Assembly (NCBI GenBank): GCA_034440575.1
Contig: JAOTOL010001565.1
Span: forward strand, 938,001 to 1,002,000
Length of the DNA stretch: 64,000 nucleotides
Origin: Imbricaverruca yamaguchii
Taxonomy: Eukaryota; Arthropoda; Thecostraca; Neoverrucidae
Reading direction: 5' to 3'
Shown: positions 36,832 through 48,535 of the stretch, piece by piece
How positions within the stretch are numbered: position 1 is the stretch's first letter
How the letters are laid out: every line of letters starts with the position of its first letter
The notes under the pieces: generated by a model
Told to the model about the DNA's origin: nothing
Database searches by the model: none
The model's input: only the letters and a program-made list of their open reading frames with translations
Position numbers and translations under genes: made by a program

Positions 36832-37491
36832 ATACAACTGATGGCATGTGGCATGACGTACGGTTATTGAAGCTTGACTCTTAGACAGTGGAGTTTATCT
36901 TCACTACGAAACAGTGTGTGTCGGTAACAGAGATATGCTCCGTAGTTTGCTCAGTGATACCTCTTATATAGACTTCGCCAACACGAATGTCACCGTCGGG
37001 GAAGTTGTTTAACTCATATTAGCTTGTTGGTATCTGATGCGTTCCAGCTTCTCCCTGTTTTTAGAGAGAAAGAAAGGGAAGCTGGCTTGGTGGTGATCCC
37101 GAACCCGGAGTGGGGGGGGGGGGTTCGTCTATAAGCAACTTGAGCAGCAGGTTCCGCTACAGTGTGAACGCGTTGGTTCACATGGATCGGGAAATCTGGT
37201 ACGTATTATGACTTCGAATCGAACCAAGACCATTCTTATGCAGCCGTATCCAGAATACTGGACCGACTCACAGTGCCCTCTAAAATTGGGCCAGACGATT
37301 AAAGCGCTCGCAAGGCCAGAAGCCTTCTTAGCGAATCGGTCGGAATACGTGATTAAGTTCGTCACTTCATGGGCAACGTGGTGTATCCAACTCCAGCCTG
37401 ATGCGTGCCGCACGTGTCATTTATCAGGTACATCAGAGCTGCGCGATGGACTTCGCCGCGCCGTCGACCCGGCCGCGGTGGTGGCGGTGGT

Positions 37492-37590
37492 TGTCTACAG
37501 TGGGTACCCGGGGCGGCGGTCGTGGTGATTGTCTACAGTGGGTACCCGGGGCGGTGGTGGTGGTGGTTGTTTACGGTGGTGCCTGGGGGG
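37492..37590. repeat. 38-bp tandem repeat, about 2.6 copies
   Basis: Unit TGTCTACAGTGGGTACCCGG, then GGCGGCGGTCGTGGTGAT. Confidence 0.8.
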
Positions 37591-37830
37591 TGCCACTCCC
37601 TGCGCCCGTGCACCGTGCACTGTGCACTGTGCACGACGTGGCAAGCTGAGGGCGTGAGCGACGACTTCCTCCACGGCGCCTGATCACGGCCCGCTCATGT
37701 CGCCTGTCAGCCGGGCGGCCGCACTTTACACGGCAATCGCCGCGATTACGCAGGACCGGTTCACACTGGAGCGGCCGCCAGGCGCGGCCCGCTTTTCGAG
37801 TTCACTGGCCGAGGTGAGCGGTGAGTCGAC

Positions 37831-38085
37831 GGTGACTCGCCCGCCTGCACCCTCACAGCTGCCCACCACCCGACCACCTGACCTGACCTGATCTGATCTG
37901 ATCTGATCTGACCGGCGAGCCGGCGGTGACTCGCCCGTCTGCACCCTCACAGCTGCCCACCACCTGACCTGACTTGATCTGATCTGATCTGACTGGCGAG
38001 CCGGCGGTGACTCGCCCGTCTGCACCCTCGCAGCTGCCCACCACCTGACCACCTGATCTGATCTGATCTGATCCGACTGACGAGC
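37831..38085. repeat. 81-94-bp tandem repeat with GATCT microsatellite
   Basis: Units start GGTGACTCGCCCGTCTGCAC and contain CAGCTGCCCACCACC. They end in TGATCTGATCTGATCTG runs of variable length, which account for the unit length differences. Confidence 0.88.
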
Positions 38086-38321
38086 CGATAGTGGCCTGCA
38101 ACCCCACGTGTGCCCTGCACGTCTGGCCTGACCTGATTGGTTCTCCTGTAGTGCCGGCTTGTGTGTAGCCCTGCCGGCTGCGGTGGATTGCCGTGCTCAT
38201 CGAGCCGCCACCGTATCAGTCACGGGTTGGCGCATGCTGGCCACGTAGTCGTCGTGCACCGCACTGCCCGCACGGTGCCAGGGGGCTGATGGTTGCGCGA
38301 CGCACGCCACACGACGCGCCA

Positions 38322-38440
38322 GTGTGTACAACAGCCAGAGGCGAGCTCAGGCAGGCCGCCTGGTAGTGTGTACAACAGCCAGAGGCGAGCTCAGGCAGGC
38401 CGCCTGGTAGTGTGGACAACAGCCAGAGGTGGCCTCGGGC
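38322..38440. repeat. 44-bp tandem repeat, about 2.7 copies
   Basis: Unit GTGTGTACAACAGCCAGAGG, then CGAGCTCAGGCAGGCCGCCT, then GGTA. Confidence 0.88.
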
Positions 38441-39379
38441 AGGCCGGCGCAGGCGTGGCCAGCGCGTGTGGGTGGGCCGGCGGTGCTTCTGGCCAGTGTC
38501 TGCTCGGCTGCTGACATGTGAACATAGAAGGAAAACCAAGCTATTCGGCCACTTCTGCGATATGGTTATCGTACAAAGTTTTTTTTTAAGTCGTTCGCCG
38601 CCTTTGCGTTCTTGTTTTCGTCTCCCTTTTACTTGGCATCTTATCGAGTTTGGTAATTGCTTACATTAACTTGGAGTTGCCATGTGGCTTGATCAAATAG
38701 CAGTAAATTTTCCTGTTATTGGTGCCTTGCCTTGACCCGACTTCCCAGTTCATGTACCCGACGGTCTGTACCGGTACGTATTAATGACTATTTCCACAAG
38801 CTTAACATTGCAGATAAGCTTCCTTACCGAAGGCACGGATAACTGGTTTGGGCGAACTTGACTTTGCGGTCGGCGTGCTGCTGGATCCTTCCGCTGATAA
38901 CCGGATTGATGTTTCTTGAAATTAAGACTTGTAGTGCTCGACATAATTTGCCGAGCACAGAGTTTCTGATAGCAGACAAAAAAAGCCTGCTTGTGGAATA
39001 CCAGACGCGTGGCTGCGATTGCACAGTTGTGATGTTCTGTACATGAGCGCCGGGCACGGAGAGCCGAGCTATACTGGGAGCTGGGGCTGTGCGGGGACAT
39101 AGATGAAGTGCGAATTGTTGTTGTGGGACGCCACCCGGTACTGCGCCGTGAGAAGCGAACACTTCGTGCAGTGCGGTGTAGGAACGTTAGAGCCGTTTGG
39201 TGAATGCGTGCTGTGCTGGTAGTTTGCGCTGTGCTACCAGTCTGCACTGTGCGGATAGTCTTGCTGTGCTAGTAGCTGATTGACAGATTTGGTGTGCAAC
39301 TGGTTGAGTGTACAGAGTGCAACCAAGAAGGGCCCTTGTGGCTCATAGTTGCGCTAATCTTTTATGTCTTTATGTCTGA

Positions 39380-39930
39380 TGTCTAGTCTGTGCTATGATG
39401 GCAGTCGGTGCTGTGCGGGCAGTCTACAGGGTGGAGAGTCTGTGCTGTGTGGGCGTTCTGCAGTGCAAAAGAGTATGTGCTGTGCGGGCAGTTGGTGCTG
39501 TTGGCGGTTGGCAGTGTGAGGAGTCTGTGCTGTGCGGGTAGTTGGTGGCATCGTCGCCTGGTCGGTCTGTGCGCCGCCAGGGGTTCCTGGCCTCGGCCTG
39601 TATTGATCGCCAGTGCACCATACTGCGCCAGGGCTGAGGTGGCCGACTGACATAGCCAGGGTCACAGTCACGACTACCGAGCATGACTGGGGCCATGGCC
39701 GGGGTCACTGAACGCGGCTGCGGTCAAGGTCGGTGATGTCGAACATGGTTGAGGTCAGTGTTACGGTCACCGAACATGGCTCGGTCGGAGGCCAGGTCAC
39801 CAAACATGGCTGAGGTCAGCGTCACGTGCACAGAGCATGGCTCGGTCGGAGACCAGGTCACCAAACATGGCTGAGGTCAGAGCTACGATCACCCCGAACA
39901 GTCAACAGTGGCTGAAGTCGAGGTCGCCGA
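39380..39930. repeat. Two degenerate tandem stretches
   Basis: 39390-39550 repeats GTGCTGTGCGGGCAGT blocks. 39700-39930 repeats ACATGGCTGAGGTCAG and TCGGTCGGAG(G/A)CCAGGTCAC blocks. Unit lengths are irregular. Confidence 0.6.
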
Positions 39931-40007
39931 GCACGGCTGGGATCACGGGCCGGGCGAGTGAGTCCGGCTGGAGCCGAGGCAAGAGCCGGACACGGCTGTG
40001 GCGTGTG

Positions 40008-40200
40008 TGTTCCACATGTGTACACTCCCGTCCCGGTGTACTGGACTCTGAGAGCACTGCTGGCCCCCGGGACGGAATGGCCGGGCAGGCAGTCTAGTGT
40101 GTTCCTCATGTGTACTCCCGTCCCGGTGTACTGGACTCTGAGCACTGCTGGCCCCCGGGACGGAATGGCCGGGTAGGCAGTCTGTAGTGTGTTCCTCATA
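40008..40200. repeat. About 80-95-bp tandem repeat, 2-3 copies
   Basis: Units contain TACTCCCGTCCCGGTGTACT and CCCCCGGGACGGAATGGCCG and end in GGCAGTCT. The last unit is partial. Confidence 0.8.
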
Positions 40201-41139
40201 CTCCAGTTCCAGTGTGCTGACGGAATGGCCTGTCAGGCAGCCGAATTAGTTGGGGGGGGGGGGCGAAATGATGAGCCTGTTTTACATCTGGACATATTAC
40301 CTATCTGTGGAATTAGGTGTCGGGTGCCCAGAACACCACTGCCGTGCCCTCCATTGCCCAGAACGCCACTGCCAGTGCCCAGAGCGCCACTCCAGCGCAC
40401 AGAACGTCACTTTCGTGCCCTCCATTGCAATCATCTGGAGCAGAAAGCACACATCGAAACCTAATTCAGGTTGTGTTTTTCATTGATAATTTCGGTGTGC
40501 AATTTGATAGATGCTACAAACGTAGGACTTTTTCATCAACCTAATTAGCCTTTATGGAAATGTCGGCTTCGCCAAGCTCCCCAATTTTAGCATTAGTAAT
40601 CTTCAAATGTAATTAGACCTAGATGCCGAAAGGAGGTTCTGCGAACCCAAGCTTGTGTAGCCATCGTTATTGGCACTATGACATAGGCATTCGAATGCCA
40701 ATAAATAGCCACTACACCAAGCATCATATAAGAATGTGATGTAAATGTTTCCACTCGTTCGTTACATCCACGTTAGGGATGTTTGTTTCATAATAATGCG
40801 CCCCTAAACTCCAATAACCAACCAACCATGTTTCATGAACTGTTGCTTTACATCTCCGGAGAATGGACCGTACCTTCCCACGCCTTTCATCCGAATTGAA
40901 TTTCCCGAAAGCGAAATAGCCATTTTTTTTAGCATCTTAGCACTTCATTTTCTGAATGTGTTAGCTTGCTTGACTTGCTTGGCCTGTGGACGCGTTCGGT
41001 CGGCTTGGCCGAGGGGCACGCTCGGTCGGCCGCAGAGTGAACCCATTCGGTGCCATGTCGCCGATGTCGGCCTACGACTATTGATCGGCGGTCCGGTGGT
41101 GGCCAGACGGCGCCACCAGTCGGCTCAACCAGGCGACTG

Positions 41140-41420
41140 AGACTGAGTGCCAGCCGAGCCTGGTGGGTGATGGCTGAGCACCAGCCTGGCCTGGCGACTG
41201 GTGACTGAGCACCAGCCCGGCCTGGTGACTGGTGACTGAGCATCAGCCCGACCTGGTGGCTGAGACTGATTGCCAGCCGAGCCTGGTGGATGATCACTGA
41301 GTGCCAGCCGAGCCTGGTGGGTGATGACTGAGCACCAGCCCGACCTGGCGACTGATGACTGAGCATCAGCCCGACCTGGTGCCCGAGACTGGGCGCCAGC
41401 CGAGCCTGGTGGATGGTGAC
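41140..41420. repeat. About 30-bp degenerate minisatellite
   Basis: Repeats of GACTGAGCACCAGCCCGGCC, then TGGTGACTGGT, with many substitutions, about 9 units. Confidence 0.8.
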
Positions 41421-41463
41421 TGAAAACGGCCAGACTTGGCGAGTCCACAGCGGCGGTAGCAAT

Positions 41464-41650
41464 AGCTGGCGCCAGGCGGGAGATGCAGCGTTAGCTGGCG
41501 CCAGGCGGAAGGTGCAGCGTTAGCTGGCGCCAGGCGGGAGATGCAGCGTCAACTGGCGCCAGGCGGGAGGTGCAGCGTCAGCTGGCGCCAGCCGGGAGAT
41601 GCAGCGTCACCTGGCGCCAGGCGGGAGATGCAGCATCAGCTGGCGCCGCC
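41464..41650. repeat. 29-bp minisatellite, 6-7 copies
   Basis: Unit AGCTGGCGCCAGGCGGGAGA, then TGCAGCGTT. Confidence 0.92.
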
Positions 41651-42109
41651 GTACAACCGCCGTAATTATCGATGCTTCAGGTTAACCGCATTGTAAGTTT
41701 GTAAGCTGTTCCGAAAATCCTAGTTGCATCGACACTCTTGGAAGCAGGGCGAGCGCTAAGCGAGAATGAAACAAATTACGATTTGACTACTCGGATTTAT
41801 TTCCGTCTGATTCAATGGAACTTCCGTGTCGCAACGCGTCCGACGATACTCGAATTGTAAGATTCTCGTCGGCTGCGAGGCTTGGATGGTTCGAGATTCG
41901 GTTTACCATGAAATAGCAGTGTATGCTTGCAATCGCTCAGTGTGACAGATGGCAGTGCATAGCGATCGTGCCCCCCGCAGTCGAAGACGGAAATGAGGAA
42001 ATGCGACATGATTCCTCATATCTGTGAGAACATGGCCGCCGACCAATTTCGACGCATTGGTGTTCACGTTACGAAGCAAGTCTGTTAGATGACGCCTGGC
42101 CTCTTATTC

Positions 42110-43180
42110 CTAGCATACGCTTGCTCTTGTCTTGACCCAAATTCGTCCTGGTCCGACCCATTCAACTCGGAAGAATACTGTTTGGAGACGGTCCCTTAAC
42201 CCGTCTCGGGTTTCTCTTCAACCGCCCCTCCCTCAGGTTTTTCGCGGATAGCGGACGAACAGCGCGTGGCAGCGCGCTCAAATTTGACACCTTTTCGCAC
42301 ATCAATTTGGCATTCTGTTTCAAAATTTTGAAGTCTGGTTATCTAGGGTCAACGAGTTATTCAAGGTCAAGTCAGGTCACCTCCAAAAAAGTTCAGCCAG
42401 TCGTCACGCTTTAACGGATACAGATATTTTAATGAAACGTTCAGCGTTTGCTTATCTTTAGGGATGCAACAAAACGAGCGAGTTAAATTTTTCATTTTTG
42501 TTTTTGTTTTTAACTGCATATAAATTTTGCGTATTTCCCAATTGCAATTCAAATAGAAGATTCTGGCTAACGTAAGCATTTTGTATTGGGGAAAGTTGAC
42601 TTCCAACGTTTCTCGGTCTGCTCTACCCATTGGAAAAGGAAAATTAAAGAAAACTTAGAAACCCCAAATTTTTAAATTAAAAAAAACCTTTTTTTTGGGG
42701 GGGGGGCAAAAATTGTATGGCCCTGGTCGATTTCGCTGTTCTTTTCTCATTCCAAATAAACATTGTTTTTTCATATCCATAAAATGAACTCCCCAGACCA
42801 AAAACAATTAAGTCGTGAGAAGTGAAAAATCTAGCCCACTGGTGACGTCACTTTTGGAGAGAGAAAAAAATGTTTTAGGGTTTGATCCGGACTCTACTCG
42901 TCGAGCGCTTTCCGATGACACCCCTTTCGTTTTCGTGCGACGCTTAGTTTGGATTTTATAGGGGGGTTACTATCCGCCCCCCCCCGAGACGGGGTGTGAG
43001 GATCTGACCGGAGAGACGGCATGGGTTAACATGAAGATTGTCTCCTTCCTCAATTTTGTGGCCTATTTCCCTGAACCTAAGATATTCGGATGCCCTGACA
43101 ACTTGAGTTGGTGTATTGCTATTCTATTTAAAAACGGAAAAGAAAAGAAAAAAAAACATTTTGGAATTCAAGTCCATATA
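42110..43180. other. AT-rich block, probably an old repeat
   Basis: Contrasts with its GC-rich surroundings. It has poly-A/T runs, a 10-G run at 42697-42706, and a GTGACGTCAC palindrome (42842-42851) matching a CRE-type site. CCCGTCTCGGG-like blocks near both ends (about 42199 and, inverted, about 42985) hint at terminal repeats, but the match is too short to define an element. No coding feature. Confidence 0.35.
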
Positions 43181-43556
43181 GGAAATATGAAGTGGTAAGT
43201 GGTGATCGATGCATGCACCGCCGTCTCCCTGCGGCACAACTGCCGTCCGCCGAGGTCAGTCGCGCGCCACGCTCGCCGGACGTGACGCAGTCGGCTCTCG
43301 TTCATGACGTGCACTCCAGATGTGGCGTATTCCCGCTGGCCGGGCATGTCGTCATGTTGTACAGATGCAGCGCCGCGTTCTCCAGATGCGGAGTACTCGT
43401 GTTCAAGATATGACGCGATCGCCAGATGCCGTCACACGCTCCACACGTGACGTCGTGCTGCCCAGGTGTGACGTATCGCCAGGTGTCCCCGCGTGCTCCA
43501 CACGTGTGACGTCGTGCTGCCTAGGTGTGACGCCACGTGTTGTGTTCTGTCGGCAG

Positions 43557-43744
43557 GAAGGCCTGCATGCTCACCCGCCGTCAGCCCAGTAATCCGCGGC
43601 CCGGCCAGGTCACACACACCACCTGTGTGGTGCCCCGCGAGGACTTCCGCTACACACACGAGCGCTTCAAGGTCGCCATGACCGCGTCCAACGCGCTCAC
43701 CTCGCGCACCTTCCCGCCAGTCGAAATGGAGACTTACGCGATCG
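43557..43744 (+). CDS. dome: Domeless-like receptor, exon 5 (cytokine-binding module D1, second half)
   Basis: Residues 188-249, with Glu187 completed from exon 4 (GA|G). Acceptor TTCTGTCGGCAG, donor GTGAGT at 43745, phase 2 in and phase 1 out. The translation has KACMLTRRQP and HTTCVVPRED, supplying the second conserved cysteine pair (190 and 210) of the module. FKVAMTASNALTSRTFP then matches the F-strand/G-strand region of an FNIII domain. The junction with exon 4 reads smoothly as NPFYEKACML. Confidence 0.92.
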
Positions 43745-44290
43745 GTGAGTACCGCAGAGCGTGAGGTCGGTAGCGTTGTGTGTCGGTGGTCAGTACCGCA
43801 GTACGTCGGCGGTTAGTACCGCAGAGCGTGGGGTCGGTACTGTTGTACGTCGGTGGTCAGTACCGCAGTACGTCGGCGGTTAGTACCGCAGAGCGTGGGG
43901 ACGGTACCGCAGTACGTCGGCGGTTAGTACCGCAGAGAGTGAGGTCTGTACTGTGGGCGCGAATGATCAACCCTGGTCGATGCGCCCTAAAGCCCAAATA
44001 ACTAACGAGGTCTGTACTGTTGTATGTCGGTGGTCAGTACCGCAGTACGTCGGCGGTTAGTACCGCAGAGCGTGGGGTCGGAACTGTTGTACGTCGGTGG
44101 TAAGTGCCGCTGTACGTCGGCGGTTAGTACCGCAGAGCGTGGGTCGGTACTGTTGTGTGTCGGTGGTCAGTACCGCAGTACGTCGGCGGTTAGTACCGCA
44201 GAGCGTGAGGTCGGTACTGTTGTACGTCGGTTGTCAGTACCGCTGTGTTGTACGTTGGTGGTCGCTGTACGTCGGTGGTTATTACTATAG
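43745..44290. repeat. Donor-derived tandem array in intron 5
   Basis: Units alternate GTACCGCAGAGCGTGGGGTC and TACGTCGGTGGTCAGTACCG blocks (roughly 22 and 45-67 bp periods). The first unit is the exon 5 splice donor itself: CGGTGAGTACCGCAGAGCGT. Later units carry CGGTTAGTACCGCAGAGCGT, and one reads GGTAAGTGCCGC at 44099. A 52-bp SINE-tail insertion interrupts the array at 43955. Confidence 0.88.
43955..44006 (+). mobile_element. Tail-only SINE-type insertion, 52 bp
   Basis: The insert includes GGTCGATGCGCCCTAAAGCC and CAAATAACTAAC. Exact 14-bp flanks GAGGTCTGTACTGT at 43941-43954 and 44007-44020. Other array units read GGTCGGTACTGT here, so the shared CTG variant marks a duplication made at insertion. 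Confidence 0.9.
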
Positions 44291-44516
44291 TGTTATGGAT
44301 GTGGCGTCTGTAGTGTTGTGGTAGTATATGTAGCGCTGTGGTAATTTCGAGTCCTGTGTTGTGGCAGGTGGGATCTGTTGTGTCGCAACAAGTTGTATGT
44401 CAGTAGTGTGGTGGTTGTGTGCTGTTTAAAGTCGTCAGTATTGTGGCAGGTGGTGTCGACAGACAAAAAACCAATGTTTTACTTTTTCCCTCAGTCAGAA
44501 ATTTGCACTGAAACTG

Positions 44517-44690
44517 AGGGAGACGAGTAGTCTAGTAGTAAGTTGCACGTCTCACAATCGAAAGATTGTGGGTTCGAGTCTCGCCTGTCGCTACTCTTCG
44601 CTCGGGACCAACCGGCGTGAGAGATGTAGTGAGACGCTACATGACTCAACGGTCGACGTGTCGTAAAAGCCAATAACCATCACCACCGCC
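44517..44690 (+). mobile_element. tRNA-headed SINE copy 4
   Basis: Head GAGTAGTCTAGTAGTAAGTT with box B GGGTTCGAGTCTC, then TGTCGCTACTCTTCGC, ACCAACCGGCGTGAGAG and the tail GACGTGTCGTAAAAGCCAAT ending in CATCACCACC. Exact 9-bp flanks CTGAAACTG at 44508-44516 and 44691-44699. Its partner copy lies at 36674 on the minus strand. Confidence 0.9.
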
Positions 44691-46478
44691 CTGAAACTGC
44701 GAACAATGGTTTAACTAGTTAAATTAGCTTTCCTATCTTGTCTAGAGGCCAATATTAAGGTAGTTCCCAGCTGTATGCCTTTCATGTATCGTTCGAACTC
44801 GACCATGAGTCAAGATGGACAAATAATACCAATCGTGTTTTTCCAGTTCTGAATCTAGTCAAATATTGCTATTATATCGTAGCGCAATCGAACATTGAGG
44901 GTGAGGACTAATTATAGTTTCGTACTGTTACTGTGCTATGGCCATTATTCCATCGTTATCACTATGGGCAATTAGGTGTCATCCTTGTTTTTGTTGACGA
45001 TGTCGATCGTCTGTATGCTATTGAGCACTTGCAATTAAGCTGGCTGTTGTTTTATCAACAGTGTATAACTATTGCACGGGTGAATACGCTTGCGGTTCAT
45101 CTCCAGATATTTGGAATGGGTCTGCGCGTGCGCTTAACGTGCAACAGGATCGGCTGTCTTCTATCCTCGGAGCTGATCGAAGACTATTGATACACCTACA
45201 CACTATCGGAGACTGTTCAACTCCACTTCACCGCTGTTTCCGCATTGCCTCAGTACCACATCATCGGACCACTCATTTTTGTGGATGCCAGGTATTATAC
45301 CTGGGGAATGTGCTTAGGCTGAGTTGCCACCTGCTAATTGGACAGTCGTGGGATAGTCGTGCCAGTGGTGTTACGTAGTGTGACCACATGTGGCCCCAAG
45401 TAGGTCGTGTTCAGCGCTTCGCATCGCGCATAAATGAGTAGGACTTCGTATTTTCTTTCTGTCGAATGTTTATCGGGCGAACATAGCTGTCCGGCTCGTT
45501 CTGCGAAGCATTCTCCTGATATTTTGCCTTTGTTTGTGTGAAAATGCCAGCGAACGAAACACGCGCTGAACTGGGTCCTTTCAGACCAGGAGCTCGAAAC
45601 ATTCCCGATCCACCTTACTGACTGGACATGACATTGACCTGTTGAGAGCTCATTGTGTGCTCGTGGCTTTGCCATCTGAGGTTGTCTGCCAACGAGAGCT
45701 CAGCATCGGTTTGGACCAGCTGGAGGTGTGGCGTAAGACTGCCAGGTATGATGCATGTCTTAGTCTTTCTCGGTACATGCCGTTGGAAAAATATGGGCGC
45801 CAAATGACCGTGTAGTCGACACGCCCTTGAGCCGATGTAATAAATCAATCAACCCCGCTGGAAACAGTTGTAATCGGCTAAGTTTAGACTGGTAAGCCTG
45901 GAAGTATAGTATACTGGGTACATCTAGTATAGTCTACATCTATGCACCTATATCTGTTTAGTCTACATAAGCTATCCACCATTTCCAAACTAGAAAGTGT
46001 AAATGTCTTTTTTATAACGGTAGTCTCTGCGAATACATTTGGGTGCCTCTGTATAATTTCCTAATTTGTCTGTTCCTTCACCTCCGAATAGAAAGCACAA
46101 TTTGAAAACAAACAGTGCGAAGGGCGTGGGGTAGATGACAGTTCACGTTTCTGGAAACCAGCACCAATGCATCGCATCAATAACGCCCGTGTTATGCCCA
46201 TGTGGATTTTCTAATTCCCTTTTCTGCTATATTTTTTACTTGTTGATGTCGATCAAAATATTTTCCAGCTGGTTTACCCAGGTCAAACACCGCGCATTTC
46301 CCTCAATTATTGTGCGTGTGAAATTGCACGACCAAAACACAGAACATTGAATACCTGCAGTTTTGCCACTTGCTGGTGTTTGTCAAATTCACCCGTCGTT
46401 CGACCTCTTGATCTCTTTATCGTCATTGCGTTTCACTTCAAGAGATAAGCAGAATATGTGACAATGCAAATGGCAACA

Positions 46479-46519
46479 TGACCGCAGTAGCCTAAGCGCC
46501 CTAAAGCCCAACTTAATAA
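46479..46519 (+). mobile_element. Tail-only SINE-type insertion, 41 bp
   Basis: The insert contains TGACCGCAGTAGCCTAAGCG and CCCTAAAGCCCAACTTAATA. Exact 12-bp flanks CAAATGGCAACA at 46467-46478 and 46520-46531. Confidence 0.9.
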
Positions 46520-46736
46520 CAAATGGCAACACAAACAAGAGTTCGCTACCGCCTGCACCTGCTATAGTGAAGTTGGTAATGCGTATTATCTCTTCTGTAT
46601 TATTCGTCCGGGGCGATGTGTTTTGGATGAAGAGAATACAGGTTCCCCTTGACTGTCTGACAAGGAGTGGGGTGTCCGGAGAGGGGAGATCCCATCTGCT
46701 TTGCAAGTGAAGCCTTCAGCACCGGTTTATCTTGTC

Positions 46737-46808
46737 CACCGTGACCGATCGGCGTGATAGACTCGCGACGCTGTGACCCAGCAGACTCATGCGGTGCAAA
46801 AGAGCCCA
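46737..46808 (+). mobile_element. SINE 3' half, truncated
   Basis: GACCGATCGGCGTGATAGAC, then GCGACGCTGTGACCCAGCAG and GCAAAAGAGCCC, parallel the body and tail of the full SINEs. No tRNA head precedes it. No target duplication identified. Confidence 0.65.
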
Positions 46809-47439
46809 AGGTTCCAGCCATGCATACCGTTCCGTGTCACGTGACGATGGCCACTGGCGGCGGTGTGGCCGACCCGGTCAGTCTCCGACATCTGCCGTCG
46901 CCAGTCGCCACGGCACCGAGTCGCGGGGCATGCGGCGCTTCTCGGGGCCGTATTTCAGGACGCGCTCTGTATGCAGACGAGGGTACCGAGAACTCAGGTG
47001 ACGGACTGCTCTCACTTCTCGGGACGGCCGGCCGAGACGTGCCGCCGACTCCGAGTCCCGACTCCGGGGTTCAGAGTTCCGAGCGGCAGCACGGGCTGGC
47101 CGGCCGGCGTGCCCGAGTCCCGGCCAGTTGACACGTGCCGCCGGGCTGGGGCTGCCGCGGGCGCCTCCGGCCGGCCGAGCACGGGTCGTGACCGGCGCGC
47201 CGACGCGAACGGTGGCGCCGCGCTGCGGCCGTCCGTCCAACTGCTGTGAGATGCGGCGTCGGTTCCAGGAAGCGGGCGCCGCGCCGGCGCCGACCCGAGC
47301 GTGACCTCGGCCGGCGCCGGCCCGACGGCAGCCGGCCGACCCCCGCCGACCCCTGACCCTTGCCGACAGCCAGTGGCGGACGACACCGGATCCCCGCGGC
47401 TTCATGGAGACGGCGCTATCTTTACGGCAGTGGGGTACA

Positions 47440-47590
47440 GAGGTACCTGATCACTCCCGACAGTGGGTCACAGAGTTCCTCCCCCCCCCGACAGTGGGCC
47501 ACGGAAGTACCTGATCACTGCAGACCGGTAGGTCACAGAGGCACCCGATCGGTCTCGATGTTCAGGCCGTCACTGAAAGTACCTCATCTC
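47440..47590. repeat. Short degenerate tandem repeat
   Basis: Repeats of GTACCTGATCACTCCCGACA and GTGGGTCACAGAG, 3-4 diverged units, with a C run at about 47479-47488. Confidence 0.6.
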
Positions 47591-47834
47591 TCGCAACAGC
47601 GGTCACTAAGTGGCACATGATTCCTTCTAATATGGAATTCATGACGTTAAATCAACTGGCCCCTCCCGAATCACGTCGTCATGACGTCCCTGAAGCATCA
47701 AGCAGACACCGCCCCCAAATGTAGAGCCGACAGACCGGCGCGCCGGCTGTCTGACAGCAGGGGTCACCGCTGCCGTCTGTGTTTGGCGGCGCGCTGTAAA
47801 AGGCGAGCGTCATTATCAATACGTCTCGTATCAA

Positions 47835-48535
47835 GGTCGGAGGGGGGACACGGCGGAATGGGCAGGCGGACACAGCGTGACCGGTAGGCGAACATAGTGG
47901 GGCAGGGAGGCGGACATAATGGGACAGGGGGGGCAAACATAGTGGGACAGGGAGGCGAACATAGTGGGATAGGGAGGTGGACACAGCGTGACAGGTAGGC
48001 GGACATTATGGGACAGGGAGGCGAACACAGCGTGGCAGGCAGGCGGACATTATGGGACAGGGAGGCGAACACAGCGTGGCAGGCAGGCGGACATAGTGGG
48101 ATAGGGAGGCGGACACAGCGTGACAGGTAGGCGGACATTATGGGACAGGGAGGCGAACACAGCGTGGCAGGCAGGCAGACACAGCGTGACAGGGAGGCGG
48201 ACGTAGTGGGACAGGGGACGGACATAATGGGACAGAGGGCGGACATAGTGGGGCAGGGAGGCGGATACAGCATGATAGGGAAGCAGACATAGCGTGACAG
48301 AGAGGCGAAAACAGCGTGACAGTGAGGCAGGACATAGTGGGACAGGGAGGCGTATACAGCAATATAGGGAGGCGGGGATAGTGGAACCCTGGTGACGGAC
48401 ACCGAGGGACGGGTCATGGACATAGTGGGACGGATCATTTACGTGGCGGGACATAGTGGAACAGGATGACGAACAGAGGACGGGGTGACGGACATAGTGC
48501 GACAGGACGATGGACATAGTGGGGCGGGGTGACGG
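47835..48535. repeat. 22-bp minisatellite, about 32 copies
   Basis: Unit CGGACATAGTGGGACAGGGA, then GG. A dimeric higher-order pattern alternates CATTATGGGACAGG with CACAGCGTGGCAGG in 48000-48180. Minus-strand open frames reading LSHYVRLPVPLC come from the array. Confidence 0.93.

Larger units (their letters stand above)
33722..43556. other. Intron 4 (9.8 kb)
   Basis: Repeats inside are listed separately. 34400-34790 is GC-rich, and 34797-34950 has CCCAGCCCAG and CAGCACAG simple sequence. 35050-35950, 36030-36660, 36845-37480, 38450-39370 and 40460-41130 contain nothing recognised. 37605-37632 is a GTGCACTGTGCAC palindromic stretch, and 41700-42100 is unremarkable. A tail-like CCCCTAAACTCCAATAACCA is at 40801-40820. 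Confidence 0.65.

Noticed and set aside
37605..37632. Regulatory palindrome GTGCACTGTGCAC
   Set aside because: It is a short GTGCACT tandem repeat in a repeat-rich area; no known site or conservation to support a role.
42199..43030. DNA transposon defined by CCCGTCTCGGG-like ends
   Set aside because: The inverted match is only about 11 bp and lies at unequal distance from other end features, with no target duplication.
46863..47405. GC-rich open frames on both strands in intron 5
   Set aside because: Same composition effect; no motif, no plausible splice connection to the receptor in phase.
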